The translations under genes were made by a program, and so were the position numbers. A model generated the notes under the pieces. The model made no database searches and was not told the DNA's origin. It was given only the letters and a program-made list of their open reading frames with translations. Shown here in pieces: positions 32,973 through 42,065 of a stretch of 64,000 nucleotides of DNA (position 1 is its first letter; each line of letters starts with the position of its first letter). This stretch comes from Cytophagaceae bacterium (GTDB lineage: Bacteria; Bacteroidota; Bacteroidia; Cytophagales; Flexibacteraceae). The stretch covers positions 111,237 through 175,236 of the forward strand of contig JAIXYP010000052.1 in NCBI GenBank assembly GCA_027490155.1, read 5' to 3'.

Positions 32973-34154
32973 TTAGGTACCCAACAAGTAGGCACGGGTC
33001 TCGGCATCACAGGCAATATAGTCCTCAAGGGATAGGCCAGTTGCATGCGGGATCTTGGCTAGGGCATCAGCCACTAAGTCGCTCATCGCTAAGAAGCCTA
33101 CCTCGTCTGCTAGAAACTTGGCTACTGCCACCTCGTTAGCGGCGTTCAGTATACATGGTGCATTGCCACCTGCTGCCATCGCCTGATAGGCCAAGGCAAG
33201 GTTCCGGAATGTCTCTAGGTCTGGTTGTTCAAACGTAAGGCTAGGGTAGTTCAGGAACGAAAAGCGGGGGAAGTCAGATACCAACCGATCAGGATAACCT
33301 AGGGCATACTGGATCGGTAGTTTCATGTCTGGCAAGCCAAGCTGGGCCTTGATGCTGCCATCCCGAAACTGCACCAACGAGTGGATAATGCTTTGCGGAT
33401 GAACCACTACCTCAATCTGATCTGCTTGCAGGCCAAATAGCCATTTGGCCTCGATTACCTCTAAGCCTTTGTTCATTAAGGAGGCTGAGTCGATTGTGAT
33501 CTTGGCACCCATGTCCCAGTTTGGGTGTTTGAGGGCCTGCGCCTTCGTGACTGTCAACAGGTCTTCCTTGGTCCGTCCTCTGAATGGACCGCCGGAAGCT
33601 GTGAGGATAATCTTCTCGATGGGGTTCTGGAACTCGCCCACTAAGCATTGGAAGATGGCACTATGTTCGCTATCCACAGGGTAGATATTGACACCCATCT
33701 CTTGTGCCAAGTTGGTGATGAGCTCGCCAGCGACGACTAGGGTTTCCTTGTTGGCTAGGGCGATTGGCTTACGTGCGCGGATGGCCCGCATCGTTGGCAC
33801 TAGCCCGGCAAAGCCTACCATGGCTGTCAGGACAATATCCACCGTGTCCATCTCTGTCAAGGCGGCGATGGCGTTGGCCCCGGCATATACCTTGATCCCG
33901 AGGGGGTCCAGGGCCGAAAAGACCTTGTCATACAGGTCCTCATTGCCGATTGCGACTGCATTAGGCTTAAATTGAGCAGCTTGAGCAATTAGCAGATCTG
34001 CATTGTTGCCTGCCGTTAGTACCTCTGCAGATAACCGCTCTGGATTGGCTGCAATTACTTCTAGTGCCTGCACCCCAATCGACCCAGTACTACCTAATAT
34101 TGCTACACGACGGATAGGTAAATCGGTCTGCTGAGGGCTAATGATGCTTGGCAT
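32973..34154 (-). CDS. dxr: 1-deoxy-D-xylulose 5-phosphate reductoisomerase
   Basis: 393 residues. It converts DXP to MEP with NADPH, the committed step of the non-mevalonate isoprenoid pathway. Visible: RRVAILGSTGSIGVQALEVI (NADPH site), PIALANKETLVVAGELI, PVDSEHSAIFQCL (metal ligands), LTASGGPFR, HPNWDMGAKITIDSASLMNKGLEVIEAKWLF and VVHPQSIIHSLVQFRDGSIKAQLG. In many Bacteroidota an rseP-like protease follows dxr; here udk follows after about 200 bp instead. Confidence 0.97.
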   Translation of the reverse strand: MPSIISPQQTDLPIRRVAILGSTGSIGVQALEVIAANPERLSAEVLTAGNNADLLIAQAAQFKPNAVAIGNEDLYDKVFSALDPLGIKVYAGANAIAALTEMDTVDIVLTAMVGFAGLVPTMRAIRARKPIALANKETLVVAGELITNLAQEMGVNIYPVDSEHSAIFQCLVGEFQNPIEKIILTASGGPFRGRTKEDLLTVTKAQALKHPNWDMGAKITIDSASLMNKGLEVIEAKWLFGLQADQIEVVVHPQSIIHSLVQFRDGSIKAQLGLPDMKLPIQYALGYPDRLVSDFPRFSFLNYPSLTFEQPDLETFRNLALAYQAMAAGGNAPCILNAANEVAVAKFLADEVGFLAMSDLVADALAKIPHATGLSLEDYIACDAETRAYLLGT

Positions 34155-34265
34155 AGTCGGTGCTAGGAGTGATGAAGGATGTATGCGTTGGTCTAATCTT
34201 GCTATCGCCGGTTAGGATAATGGAATCCTGAGACAGAAAAGATAACCAGTCTGCAAAACAACTGA

Positions 34266-34273
34266 TATTTTTG
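34266..34273 (+). promoter_or_regulatory. Possible -7 box upstream of the DUF6702 gene
   Basis: TATTTTTG, a perfect -7 match about 112 nt before the ATG; no clear -33 TTG. Confidence 0.3.
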
Positions 34274-34385
34274 CATTATTGGTGTTGTCACCTAGTTGGG
34301 ATAAGGACTAAGCCCCAAAATCAAAATCAGGGTCAGCTTACAGCTTGCTAGTGCCCAGACATAATCCAAATATGCCCCATAACGA

Positions 34386-35009
34386 ATGACCCAAAGCCAA
34401 GTAAGCAAACAAGTCCGGGTGTTGTTGGTCGCCATCATTGCATTTTTGGGGCTAACTAGCTATGCTGGCATTACAGTCACTAATGGCATCAAAGTCCGAT
34501 GGCTAGCTCATGGGCAATATCAAGCATACAATAGGCCAAACCAAGGCTACTATACAGGACAGGATATCCGACGGCATCCCTTTCATACCTCAATAGGCGA
34601 CTGCCAATACAACCCCAAAACACGGCACCTAGAGTTTAGTATTCGCTTCTTTACGGATGACCTAGAGCAGGCACTTACCACCTTTGGCAAAGCTCCTTTT
34701 GTGCTGGACAATAAACGCCAAGCTGAGGCCCTGCTGATCCAATACCTACTTAGGCATATCAAGGTTAGCCAGCAATCAACAGGAGCGACATCTCAGCCTA
34801 TTATCCTTAGCGTTGTTGGCAAAGAGACTGCTAATGACGTCACTTGGGTGTACCTAGAGTCTGCCGATTGTTTGTCAACTGGGCTCACCTTTCGGCAAAG
34901 CTGCTTAACTGATCAATTTGATGATCAGCAAAATATCCTTAATGTAGAGGTAGGCGGCCTTAAGCGCACCTTGTTGTTTGATGGGCGGCATCCAGAGCGG
35001 GGAATTTAG
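34386..35009 (+). CDS. DUF6702 family exported protein
   Basis: 207 residues. N-terminal hydrophobic segment (about 11-28) acts as signal peptide or anchor. The core has HPFHTSIGDCQYNPKTRHLEFSIRFFTDDLEQAL (H-P-F/Y-x-S plus FTDDLE), and near the end DDQQNILNVEVGGLKRTLLF, the signatures of DUF6702, a Bacteroidota family often encoded beside peptidase genes. An insertion of about 30 residues before HPFHTS is unlike the usual members, which have HP right after the signal. Function unknown; an envelope role is likely. Confidence 0.75.
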   Translation: MTQSQVSKQVRVLLVAIIAFLGLTSYAGITVTNGIKVRWLAHGQYQAYNRPNQGYYTGQDIRRHPFHTSIGDCQYNPKTRHLEFSIRFFTDDLEQALTTFGKAPFVLDNKRQAEALLIQYLLRHIKVSQQSTGATSQPIILSVVGKETANDVTWVYLESADCLSTGLTFRQSCLTDQFDDQQNILNVEVGGLKRTLLFDGRHPERGI

Positions 35010-35168
35010 GCTAGGTAATAGCCCAGATATGTGTATCTAATTTGCAAACTTAAATTAGCAATAGCCTTAGCCTGATTTCCAAAAAGCTGGGTCAGTTTAA
35101 TGATATTATTGCCGACCTAACCGCAACAGCGTATAAAAATGGCAGCCTACGCAAATGGCAAACCAGGC

Positions 35169-35543
35169 CTACAGCGATGCCAGTGCTAGGAACACCATGC
35201 TGATTCCAAGGGTCGGCATGATCCAGCCCATGCTAGTAGTACCTAGCAGCAAACAAGCCATCACGAATCCTAGGCGAGCGGCAAAGACCTTGGGTGCCTT
35301 GTCAACCGGATTGGCGGCGGCACCAAATAGCCGAGGGTTGCGCTTGGCCAAGACCCGCAGGAGGCTGTATTGCTCCTAACCCCAAGCACGACAGCCAAAG
35401 TCATAAACCAAGAAGGCAGCCAATACCCAGGATGGATAAACCAGCGTTAGACCAGCCAAAAGGCTTATTTGTAACGCTACCATGCGGACGACGCGCTCGT
35501 CCATGCGGTCTGGGGAGGTGGGGCATTCTAAAGGTGGGAGCAT
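35169..35543 (-). pseudogene. DUF4395 membrane protein gene interrupted by an in-frame TAG
   Basis: Read from ATG 35543 the frame gives MLPPLECPTSPDRMDERVVRM, a membrane helix, VLAAFLVYDFGCRAWG, then TAG (35376-35378, codon 56), then on in the same frame EQYSLLRVLAKRNPRLFGAAAN, PVDKAPKVFAARLGFVMAC and a second hydrophobic segment to the stop at 35169. CP...DERVVR, the DF-x-x-RA motif and DKAPKVFAARLGF together are the DUF4395 pattern. Apart from the one stop the gene is collinear with the family, so this is a fresh nonsense mutation, a sequencing error or readthrough. Part of the second half could be expressed from an internal TTG. The 3' end of the unknown 1069-residue gene lies 13 nt upstream on the same strand. 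Confidence 0.75.
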
Positions 35544-35555
35544 AGGGGTACTAAA

Positions 35556-38500
35556 TCATGGTTTTCGTGGTTCAATAGGGATTGGTGTATTGTTGAACTC
35601 GGAATATAGAGCTACGAGTTCAGGTGAGTTATATTTTGATACATACTTTTCAAGAAGCTCATTGATAGGTTCTTTATCGATATTGCTGAGATATAATGCT
35701 CTGAAAATACCTTGAGCTTCCTTTCTCCAGTCAAGGATATACTCGTCCTTGGTTTGGTATATTTGCAATATCATTAGTACACGTAACGGGGTTTTCTCAG
35801 CGTGCTGCATGAGCTCATCAACATGTCGGCCAAGATTATCGATCTTAGTTTGACTTACCTTTTCTATTAGTTTAACATGGAAATCTAACAATTTACCTGG
35901 TTTAGTCGCTCCAATCAGAAGACAAAGATCTGGTATTTCTGAGGTTGTTTTATAGTATTTGAATATCTGCCTATACATTGTATTGGCATTTCTGGAAGGT
36001 AGGTATGCACAATAATTGGGTATTAATTTTGATACCAATTTATTTATTTTTGATTTAAGTAATAAGTGAAGGAATGATTCCTCGTTATATTTATTATTAT
36101 ATATAATTCCAGCCTCAGATATGGCATGATTGTGGAGTACAGAGGCAGTAACTTCACTTGTGATCCATTCGTTGGAAATGTTTAATTTTATTAGTATTTT
36201 GCTTCTTACAAATGAATAGCTAGAGTGTGCTGCAATGTGCTTGTAGCCATAAAGTAACCCGACAGTAAAGTAATAAGGGACTATTGATTTGGTATCAGTA
36301 ACGTGTTTGGCAATCTTGTCAATAATTCGGATAGCGATTGTCGATGAAAGATCGTATATGCTTATGAATGACTTTCCTAAAGCAAAATACAAGGTGGGGT
36401 CATTATACAATTTGGTTTGTTTAAGCAAAAAATTAAGTATATATAATTTATTTTTTATCGAACATTCGTTGTTATCTAGCATCGTTTTTATTATTATGTT
36501 GCACGTCATATAATAGAAAGAGTTGATTGCGGTCATAATTATATCATCTCGTTTCGGTCTATTCTTTTCGAATTTTATCAACCTAAATATGTTCTCGAAT
36601 ACGTTTAATACATCCCCTAATCCATTTTCATCTTTAGGTATTTCCTTGTTTGAGCTTTCCATGCTATCAAGTGTTGCTCTGATAATTTCATAGGTTGAGG
36701 TTTTATCTGGTAGTTGTTTTAGATTTACGATAAATGGTTTTAGATTTTGTATTAACTTTTGAAAATTGTTATTGCTATTTTTGATGATAATATTGATTGC
36801 GTATTTTGTGTATTCTGGCGATAGTTTTCCTAGATTCTCAATTAGAGCATTTAATTTTTCGATTGACAATTTTGAACTATATTGCTCGAAAGTTTCACCT
36901 GTGATTCTAGTTTTGGTACTAAACAGGTTACTTATACCTATTAAATCCAATGGCTGACTATTTATATGTTCTATTGCTTGAAGCGTAGAAAAACTGGTTA
37001 GTAGATTTATGTACTTTTGGGTCTGGATTAGTAGTTCATCAGCTAACTGTGTTTTGCCATCCCCCGAAATCCCAAAATAATACGGCAAGCCCTCAGGAAT
37101 ACTGTTTCTGTAGTGTGTTTCTGGCATTAGGTCAAGATCATTGAGTTCAATATCTAATCCTTTTTGTCTAAATACATTTAATAGTTGCCATGCTTTAGCG
37201 CTTAACCTACCATCAAGAGCATCGTTTTTTTCTAGATATTTCAGACTTTTTATTTTTTCTATGTATTGGTGGCAAAGGGTTTTGCTAGCAATAATATCGC
37301 CACATCTCGAAGAAATTAGTCTCCAAAGCTCGTGACTAAAATCAATGTTTTGCCATGGGCGATCTAGAATAAAGGGACTTACCTCTTCTATGTCAATCTG
37401 GTTAAATGATGATATATAAATGGCAATTCTTATTAGTACACTAGATTCGTATTGTAGAAACCGGAGCAATATAGATATAATTTGTGGCATTAAGTCAGTT
37501 TCTTCAATACACCTTTCAATTATTTGACGAATATGTGTGATAATAGCTGGGATATCACCTGAGCTAACTTCATGCGGTGCTAATGATGGAAGGTCCCAGG
37601 GCAAAAACACATATCTATTTGTGATTTCAATTCGTAAGATCTCGTTTTCAAGTAATTCGATTTGTCTAAATAGATCTACCGGTTTGCAATTTTTAATTAT
37701 TGTCGAAGATAATTCATCTAGTATGTAGGGGTCACCATCCCATGTAGTATTTTGTACACCTAAAGTAGATTTGCAGAAGGGGGCAAAAATCAGCATATCA
37801 AAGTCAGAGCGATAATGTGGATGTAAGGTGATTTTTTCTACTAAGTAGTGTAAACCATATGATAACCTCTTTTCACTAGCTCCTTCTAGTATTAACTTGG
37901 TAATTAGAGCTATGTGATGGGTGTTTATGTGGTTCCCATCTAAATATGATAATAATCGCAGATAGTAATACTCGATATTGTCTGTTTCTATACCTTTTGT
38001 TTCTAATATTCGTGCCAACTGGTCTATCAAATCAAGGATTAGTTCTGTTGAAAGCTGGTATTGTTCACATAGTTTGCAACAGGCTATTAGGCTTGCGGTT
38101 CCGTATTTCAGTTCGTTGTCACTTGTTAAGGTCGAAAAGTAATTGGATCTAATTAAATGTTCTATAACTTTAGCACTTGGGTGATTTGTAAAAACGTGTT
38201 TAGATACTTCTACTTCATAACATAGATTTAATATTGCATTTATTTGTGTTTCGTTTAGATTTGAGGCGTTGCACATAATTTTCGCACGCTCAATTCTAGC
38301 GGTTTTAGTTCCAACTAATCTGAACAATATTTTTTCGAGGATTTCAAACGGATAATGGAATGCATCTTCTTTTCTGATATCTAGGTCCTTTCTGTGGGCA
38401 AATTTATTTAATGGGTAGCTTTTAATGAGTTTAATCCAGCTATTTGCTATTTCTATTTGGTTATTTCGTTTAGCGAGTTCTTCACCGCCAAAAACTAAAT

Positions 38501-38765
38501 AAATACTATCTTGGTGCCCCTCACCTGGTTTGCTTGGTTTTCCCTTTCCTTGTGGGATGCCAGTTAATAGTTCACGTACTAGGGACTCCAACTCCCTTGC
38601 TGCATGCCCAAAATTCATCGTTTTTAATGGTAGATCAGAGTACTTCTGGTAAAGACAATTGAGGTAGAATTCCTTTGAAGTAGGATGTAGTAATTGAAGG
38701 CCCTCACATATAGCCTTCTCTGTCTCATTTAAGGAGAATTGTATGCTTTTAACTGCTATTTCCAT
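35556..38765 (-). CDS. Large AT-rich gene for a 1069-residue protein of unknown function (defence candidate)
   Basis: A single intact frame from ATG 38765. The protein is almost wholly helical-looking, with no signal peptide, membrane helix, P-loop or zinc motif. Residues 1-150 resemble, as far as I recall, the N-terminal region of large uncharacterised bacterial proteins: a helix with GHAARELESLVRELL (53-67), then a linker with GKGKPSKPGEGHQ, then NSWIKLIKSYPLNKFAHRKDL (108-128) and KILFRLVG. This may be a HEPN-like helical domain, though a clean R-x4-H is not seen. The remaining 900 residues look like superhelical repeats (armadillo/TPR type). Base composition is far more AT-rich than both neighbours, indicating transfer. 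It sits alone, as single-gene defence proteins or cargo do. Function not assigned. Confidence 0.7.
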   Translation of the reverse strand: MEIAVKSIQFSLNETEKAICEGLQLLHPTSKEFYLNCLYQKYSDLPLKTMNFGHAARELESLVRELLTGIPQGKGKPSKPGEGHQDSIYLVFGGEELAKRNNQIEIANSWIKLIKSYPLNKFAHRKDLDIRKEDAFHYPFEILEKILFRLVGTKTARIERAKIMCNASNLNETQINAILNLCYEVEVSKHVFTNHPSAKVIEHLIRSNYFSTLTSDNELKYGTASLIACCKLCEQYQLSTELILDLIDQLARILETKGIETDNIEYYYLRLLSYLDGNHINTHHIALITKLILEGASEKRLSYGLHYLVEKITLHPHYRSDFDMLIFAPFCKSTLGVQNTTWDGDPYILDELSSTIIKNCKPVDLFRQIELLENEILRIEITNRYVFLPWDLPSLAPHEVSSGDIPAIITHIRQIIERCIEETDLMPQIISILLRFLQYESSVLIRIAIYISSFNQIDIEEVSPFILDRPWQNIDFSHELWRLISSRCGDIIASKTLCHQYIEKIKSLKYLEKNDALDGRLSAKAWQLLNVFRQKGLDIELNDLDLMPETHYRNSIPEGLPYYFGISGDGKTQLADELLIQTQKYINLLTSFSTLQAIEHINSQPLDLIGISNLFSTKTRITGETFEQYSSKLSIEKLNALIENLGKLSPEYTKYAINIIIKNSNNNFQKLIQNLKPFIVNLKQLPDKTSTYEIIRATLDSMESSNKEIPKDENGLGDVLNVFENIFRLIKFEKNRPKRDDIIMTAINSFYYMTCNIIIKTMLDNNECSIKNKLYILNFLLKQTKLYNDPTLYFALGKSFISIYDLSSTIAIRIIDKIAKHVTDTKSIVPYYFTVGLLYGYKHIAAHSSYSFVRSKILIKLNISNEWITSEVTASVLHNHAISEAGIIYNNKYNEESFLHLLLKSKINKLVSKLIPNYCAYLPSRNANTMYRQIFKYYKTTSEIPDLCLLIGATKPGKLLDFHVKLIEKVSQTKIDNLGRHVDELMQHAEKTPLRVLMILQIYQTKDEYILDWRKEAQGIFRALYLSNIDKEPINELLEKYVSKYNSPELVALYSEFNNTPIPIEPRKP

Positions 38766-38826
38766 TTTATACTGCTATGCTGCAATTTAGTGAAAAATCG
38801 CTAGTGCTATTGCGTTTCCATAAAAA

Positions 38827-38854
38827 AGATCCGCACCCTCCCGAGTGCGGATCT
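38827..38854 (-). terminator. Intrinsic terminator of the deoxyhypusine-synthase-like gene
   Basis: AGATCCGCAC (38827-38836) pairs perfectly with GTGCGGATCT (38845-38854), 8-nt loop; on the minus strand it is followed by TTTTTT, 23 nt after the stop codon. Confidence 0.93.
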
Positions 38855-38877
38855 CATCAAATCAATAGCTAAAAGGA

Positions 38878-39933
38878 TTATGCCAATACAGGCACACCAT
38901 CCAACACTTGGTTGAAGTTGCGGGCTGGGCGGCCTTTCCAGTTTTGTTTGTGGTAAGCATAGCCGGCGATGATTGGCATCGCGATCGTGGCTTCAGCCCA
39001 GATCATTTGCTCATAAACCACATCTACTTTGCCCCATGAGCAGGCTTCTTTCAGGGTGCTACCGCTAAGGGCACCGTCACGCTCATCAGCCACTGTGATC
39101 TGGATGGCGTACTTGTGCATCGCAGCTTCTTTCTCCAAGATGTCGCAAGCAACGACGATGTCCTGGACGAAGTTCTTAGGCACACCACCACCGATCATGA
39201 ACAAGCCAGACTCTGGGTTGTGCAGTTTCAGCTTGGTGATCTCCAAGAAATCCTTGGCTGAGTCAAGGCTGACGTGGCTTTCTGGATTGTGGAATTGGTG
39301 ATAGACCAGTCCGAAACCAGCACTACAGTCGCTAAAGGCAGGGACGAAGATTGGCACACCTAGTTTGTAGCAGTTCCAGACGATTGAGTCCTTGCGGGTC
39401 TCGGCATATTGCTCATTTTCGTCTAGGAAGCGGCCCATCTCGCGGATAAACTCGCGTGAGCTATGTGGTTTGTGTTGCAGCAAGGCGCAGATCTGGGCGA
39501 TGGTATCGTCGCAGATGCGGAGGTCCTCTTCGTCGATGAAGGTATCGTAGATACGGTCGATCATCAACTCGCGAAGTTCGTTGTCATCAATGCCGTATGG
39601 CGTGCCGACATAGTGTTTGAAGCCTAGGGCCTCGAAGAAATCTTGGTCAACGATGTTGGCACCAGTGCTGACGATGGCATCGACCATGTTGTTCTGGACC
39701 ATGTCCACAATCACATGTTTGAGGCCAGCTGAAATCAGGGAGCCAGCAAGGGTCAAGAACACGGCGCATTCCTGGTCGGCCTGCATCATGTCAAAAATTT
39801 CGGCACCACGGGCCAGGTTGCGTGCCTGGAAAGCCATCGAGCGCATGGCGTCAACCATAGGCACTACGTTGTGGGCTTTGATGTCGATGTGGGCAATGGT
39901 GCTCTGGAGCAGCTCTTGTTTACGGGGGTTCAT
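38878..39933 (-). CDS. Deoxyhypusine synthase family protein
   Basis: 351 residues from ATG 39933 (MNPRKQELLQSTIAHIDIKAHNVVPMVDAM); an upstream in-frame start at 40011 adds residues not typical of the family. It has the NAD-binding DHS fold: AVFLTLAGSLISAGLKHVI, VSTGANIVDQDFFEALG, FVPAFSDCSAGFG, GGGVPKNFV and ITVADERDGALSGSTLKEACSWGKV. The Lys in TLKEA-SWGK is near where the eukaryotic enzyme forms its spermidine adduct. Bacteria lack eIF5A, so the true reaction here is unknown; homospermidine or other polyamine chemistry is a family alternative. A -7 box lies 126 nt upstream. Confidence 0.9.
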   Translation of the reverse strand: MNPRKQELLQSTIAHIDIKAHNVVPMVDAMRSMAFQARNLARGAEIFDMMQADQECAVFLTLAGSLISAGLKHVIVDMVQNNMVDAIVSTGANIVDQDFFEALGFKHYVGTPYGIDDNELRELMIDRIYDTFIDEEDLRICDDTIAQICALLQHKPHSSREFIREMGRFLDENEQYAETRKDSIVWNCYKLGVPIFVPAFSDCSAGFGLVYHQFHNPESHVSLDSAKDFLEITKLKLHNPESGLFMIGGGVPKNFVQDIVVACDILEKEAAMHKYAIQITVADERDGALSGSTLKEACSWGKVDVVYEQMIWAEATIAMPIIAGYAYHKQNWKGRPARNFNQVLDGVPVLA

Positions 39934-40058
39934 ATCAGGCGGATGCGATGATTTTAAGAACGGTGAATAAATAAATCCCGCGGTTAATAGGCCCGCCAGC
40001 CATGTGCGCAATAGTAGTCCAGAAAGGCTAAAAGCCTAGCCTGCTGCCAATTGCGGTG

Positions 40059-40066
40059 CAAAGGTA
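40059..40066 (-). promoter_or_regulatory. -7 box upstream of the deoxyhypusine-synthase-like gene
   Basis: TACCTTTG on the minus strand, a perfect TAnnTTTG match, giving a leader of about 120 nt. It lies upstream of the extended start at 40011 as well, so it does not decide between starts. Confidence 0.4.
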
Positions 40067-40184
40067 ATCATTTTTTGGTGCCTAGGTGGGCATGGCAGAT
40101 TAACCTTCGGATACGGACCGATGGGTGGGCGCTAGGCTGTTTGGTACCAATAGAATAGCCTAATCAGATCAAGGACAATCCTGC

Positions 40185-41660
40185 TTAGGTGCTGGACTTA
40201 GGCATCTTGACCGTGTCGGTAAACTGCATCTTGGTATAGACCATGTTGCGGCCCAGCAGGTAGGCAAAGAAGGCAGCGGGCACAAACTTATAGACCATGT
40301 CATTGCGGCGGCGGTCTTTCCGGATGTCTAGGGTGGTGATATAGGCCTCCGTAAGCTCGTTACGTTTACAGAAAGCCCGCAGGTTCTTGAGCAGGGTAGG
40401 CTTCTCGACAAACTGGTTACTCCATTTGATCTCGAGGGCAAAGTTGGGCTTCTTGTTGGCACCCAACCTAACCAGATCGACTGAGCCACGGGACCAGCTG
40501 CTGTAGTAAGGCAGGTTCTGGGTGCGGTGTAGGAGCTGTGCAAATACTGCTGTTTCAACCACGCTACCAGCAAATAGGTCATCTTCGGCCACATCATGAA
40601 ACAGGGCCGACCGTAGGGTAGGGTTGACGAGGTAGATCTTGAAAAAGTTGGCCCTGTCAAAGCGTTTGCCGTCCATGTCCACACGCTCCACTAGTTTGAT
40701 GAGGTGGCAAGCCTCTAGCCAGACTAAGTATTTCCGGATTGTGTTCTTGGCCATGCTGAAGTTGTTGGCCAGCTCCTCCACAGAGGTTTCGTTGCCTGAG
40801 ATATAGGCAAGGGAGGCAAAAAAGTGGTTCAGCGTCCGAGTATCAGCGATGCCATAAATGGCTGGCAGGTCCGAGGCAAGTAAGTGGACTGCCAACATAT
40901 CCCGTAAGGGGGTAGTTAGATCTGGGCCAATGCTCGTCAGGGATGGGTATAGCTCTAACAGCCCACCAAAGTTGAGGTACTGAATAAACAGTTGGTTCAG
41001 CCTAGGTAGGCGTACCTTCTTGAACAAGACCTCAGGCTCGGCGATGTAGTTTTCGCCTAGCTCCTCTAGTTTACGGAACGTTTCTTTTTCGGCTCCACGC
41101 AGATATACAAACTCATGGAAGGTCGGTGGGGGCAGCAGGAAGGTCTGGTATTCGACCGGCTGACTTTCTTGTTGGATTCTAGCGGCATCCACCACACTAC
41201 CAAGTATCAGCTTGATGGCAGGGTACTCGAGCGGAAGTAGTCGTAGCTGATTGGGCCAGTCCGAAAGGTACTCGGCTTGGTCCAGCATAAAATAGACTCG
41301 CTCTTGTTTCCCTTTATGGGCTTCGTCAAGGGCCAAACCAATAAGCTCTGCAATCGGGATGCCCGAGACGACAGGGTTATTGAGGTTAAGGTAGAAAAGT
41401 TGGGTAGCGCCTGCTGTTTGGGTTGCGAGCAGGTCTTGGACTAGGTATTTGAGCAAAGTGGTTTTGCCCACTTTGCGCCCACCTAATAGCACCCATGGTT
41501 TGGCCGTTTGGTCATCAATGATGCCGTTCGTGAAGAGGTTAACGAACAACCTACGCTGTTTGGGCAGCTCGGCAAAGGGGTAGGGGCGTTTATCCCACCA
41601 AGGATTTTGTTCTCTGATCCAGGAACGGACGAAATCGTCAGAAAATAGGCGCTTGCCCAT
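40185..41660 (-). CDS. AAA-family ATPase with DUF4143-like C-terminal domain
   Basis: 491 residues. The N-terminal half is an AAA_14-type STAND-like ATPase: LLGGRKVGKTTLLKYL (Walker A), RVYFMLDQAEYLSDWP (Walker B), LILGSVVDAA (sensor), FLLPPPTFHEFVYL. A winged-helix segment follows (SVEELANNFSMAKNTIRKYLVWLEACHLIKLV) and then a DUF4143-like nuclease-fold end: SVVETAVFAQLL, PYYSSWSRGSVDLVRL and FALEIKWS resemble the D...ExK pattern of PD-(D/E)XK folds. Such proteins are common in many copies, and their role (transposon- or defence-linked regulation) is unsettled. Confidence 0.87.
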   Translation of the reverse strand: MGKRLFSDDFVRSWIREQNPWWDKRPYPFAELPKQRRLFVNLFTNGIIDDQTAKPWVLLGGRKVGKTTLLKYLVQDLLATQTAGATQLFYLNLNNPVVSGIPIAELIGLALDEAHKGKQERVYFMLDQAEYLSDWPNQLRLLPLEYPAIKLILGSVVDAARIQQESQPVEYQTFLLPPPTFHEFVYLRGAEKETFRKLEELGENYIAEPEVLFKKVRLPRLNQLFIQYLNFGGLLELYPSLTSIGPDLTTPLRDMLAVHLLASDLPAIYGIADTRTLNHFFASLAYISGNETSVEELANNFSMAKNTIRKYLVWLEACHLIKLVERVDMDGKRFDRANFFKIYLVNPTLRSALFHDVAEDDLFAGSVVETAVFAQLLHRTQNLPYYSSWSRGSVDLVRLGANKKPNFALEIKWSNQFVEKPTLLKNLRAFCKRNELTEAYITTLDIRKDRRRNDMVYKFVPAAFFAYLLGRNMVYTKMQFTDTVKMPKSST

Positions 41661-42065
41661 GCTTTATGCGGTCAAAATGTGCTTACTTTGGGCACCTTAT
41701 CAGTTTTTGGGCCCCTAATTTGGGTATTTGGATGGCTAAGTAACACATTATCAACCAATCAAGCAAGATCTTGGTGCAGTAGGCTGCTTTTATTTGTTGT
41801 TTTTAGCCTTATTTGATGGCAAAAGCGAACAAGCCCATAGTGTTATTGGCGAGATACTCTTTGGAGATCATGTTAATAGGGCAAGTTGGTACGATCAGCA
41901 ACCTTGGCCTTTCTGATTTGGTTGCAATAGTTGCTGGTTTTGTATCCATAATGGTCGATTTAGCCATGATAATGCATATATTGTTGTAAGTTTGCATACA
42001 TATGGCAGCTTTTTGGAGCTAATGTTTCCATTGTGCCTCATCGTTTTGCTAAACGGTCCTGTTTC
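41661..42065. other. 405-bp divergent intergenic region
   Basis: Between the ATPase gene (-) and the S24-type repressor gene (+). It is AT-rich near 41940-42000, with repeated TGCATA-type sequence (around 41973 and 41994) that could be repressor sites. A 62-codon minus-strand frame (41809-41997) lacks family features and was not called. Confidence 0.4.

Noticed and set aside
41809..41997. 62-codon minus-strand frame between the ATPase and repressor genes
   Set aside because: No signal, no family match and no clear start signal; could be a real small gene but cannot be supported.
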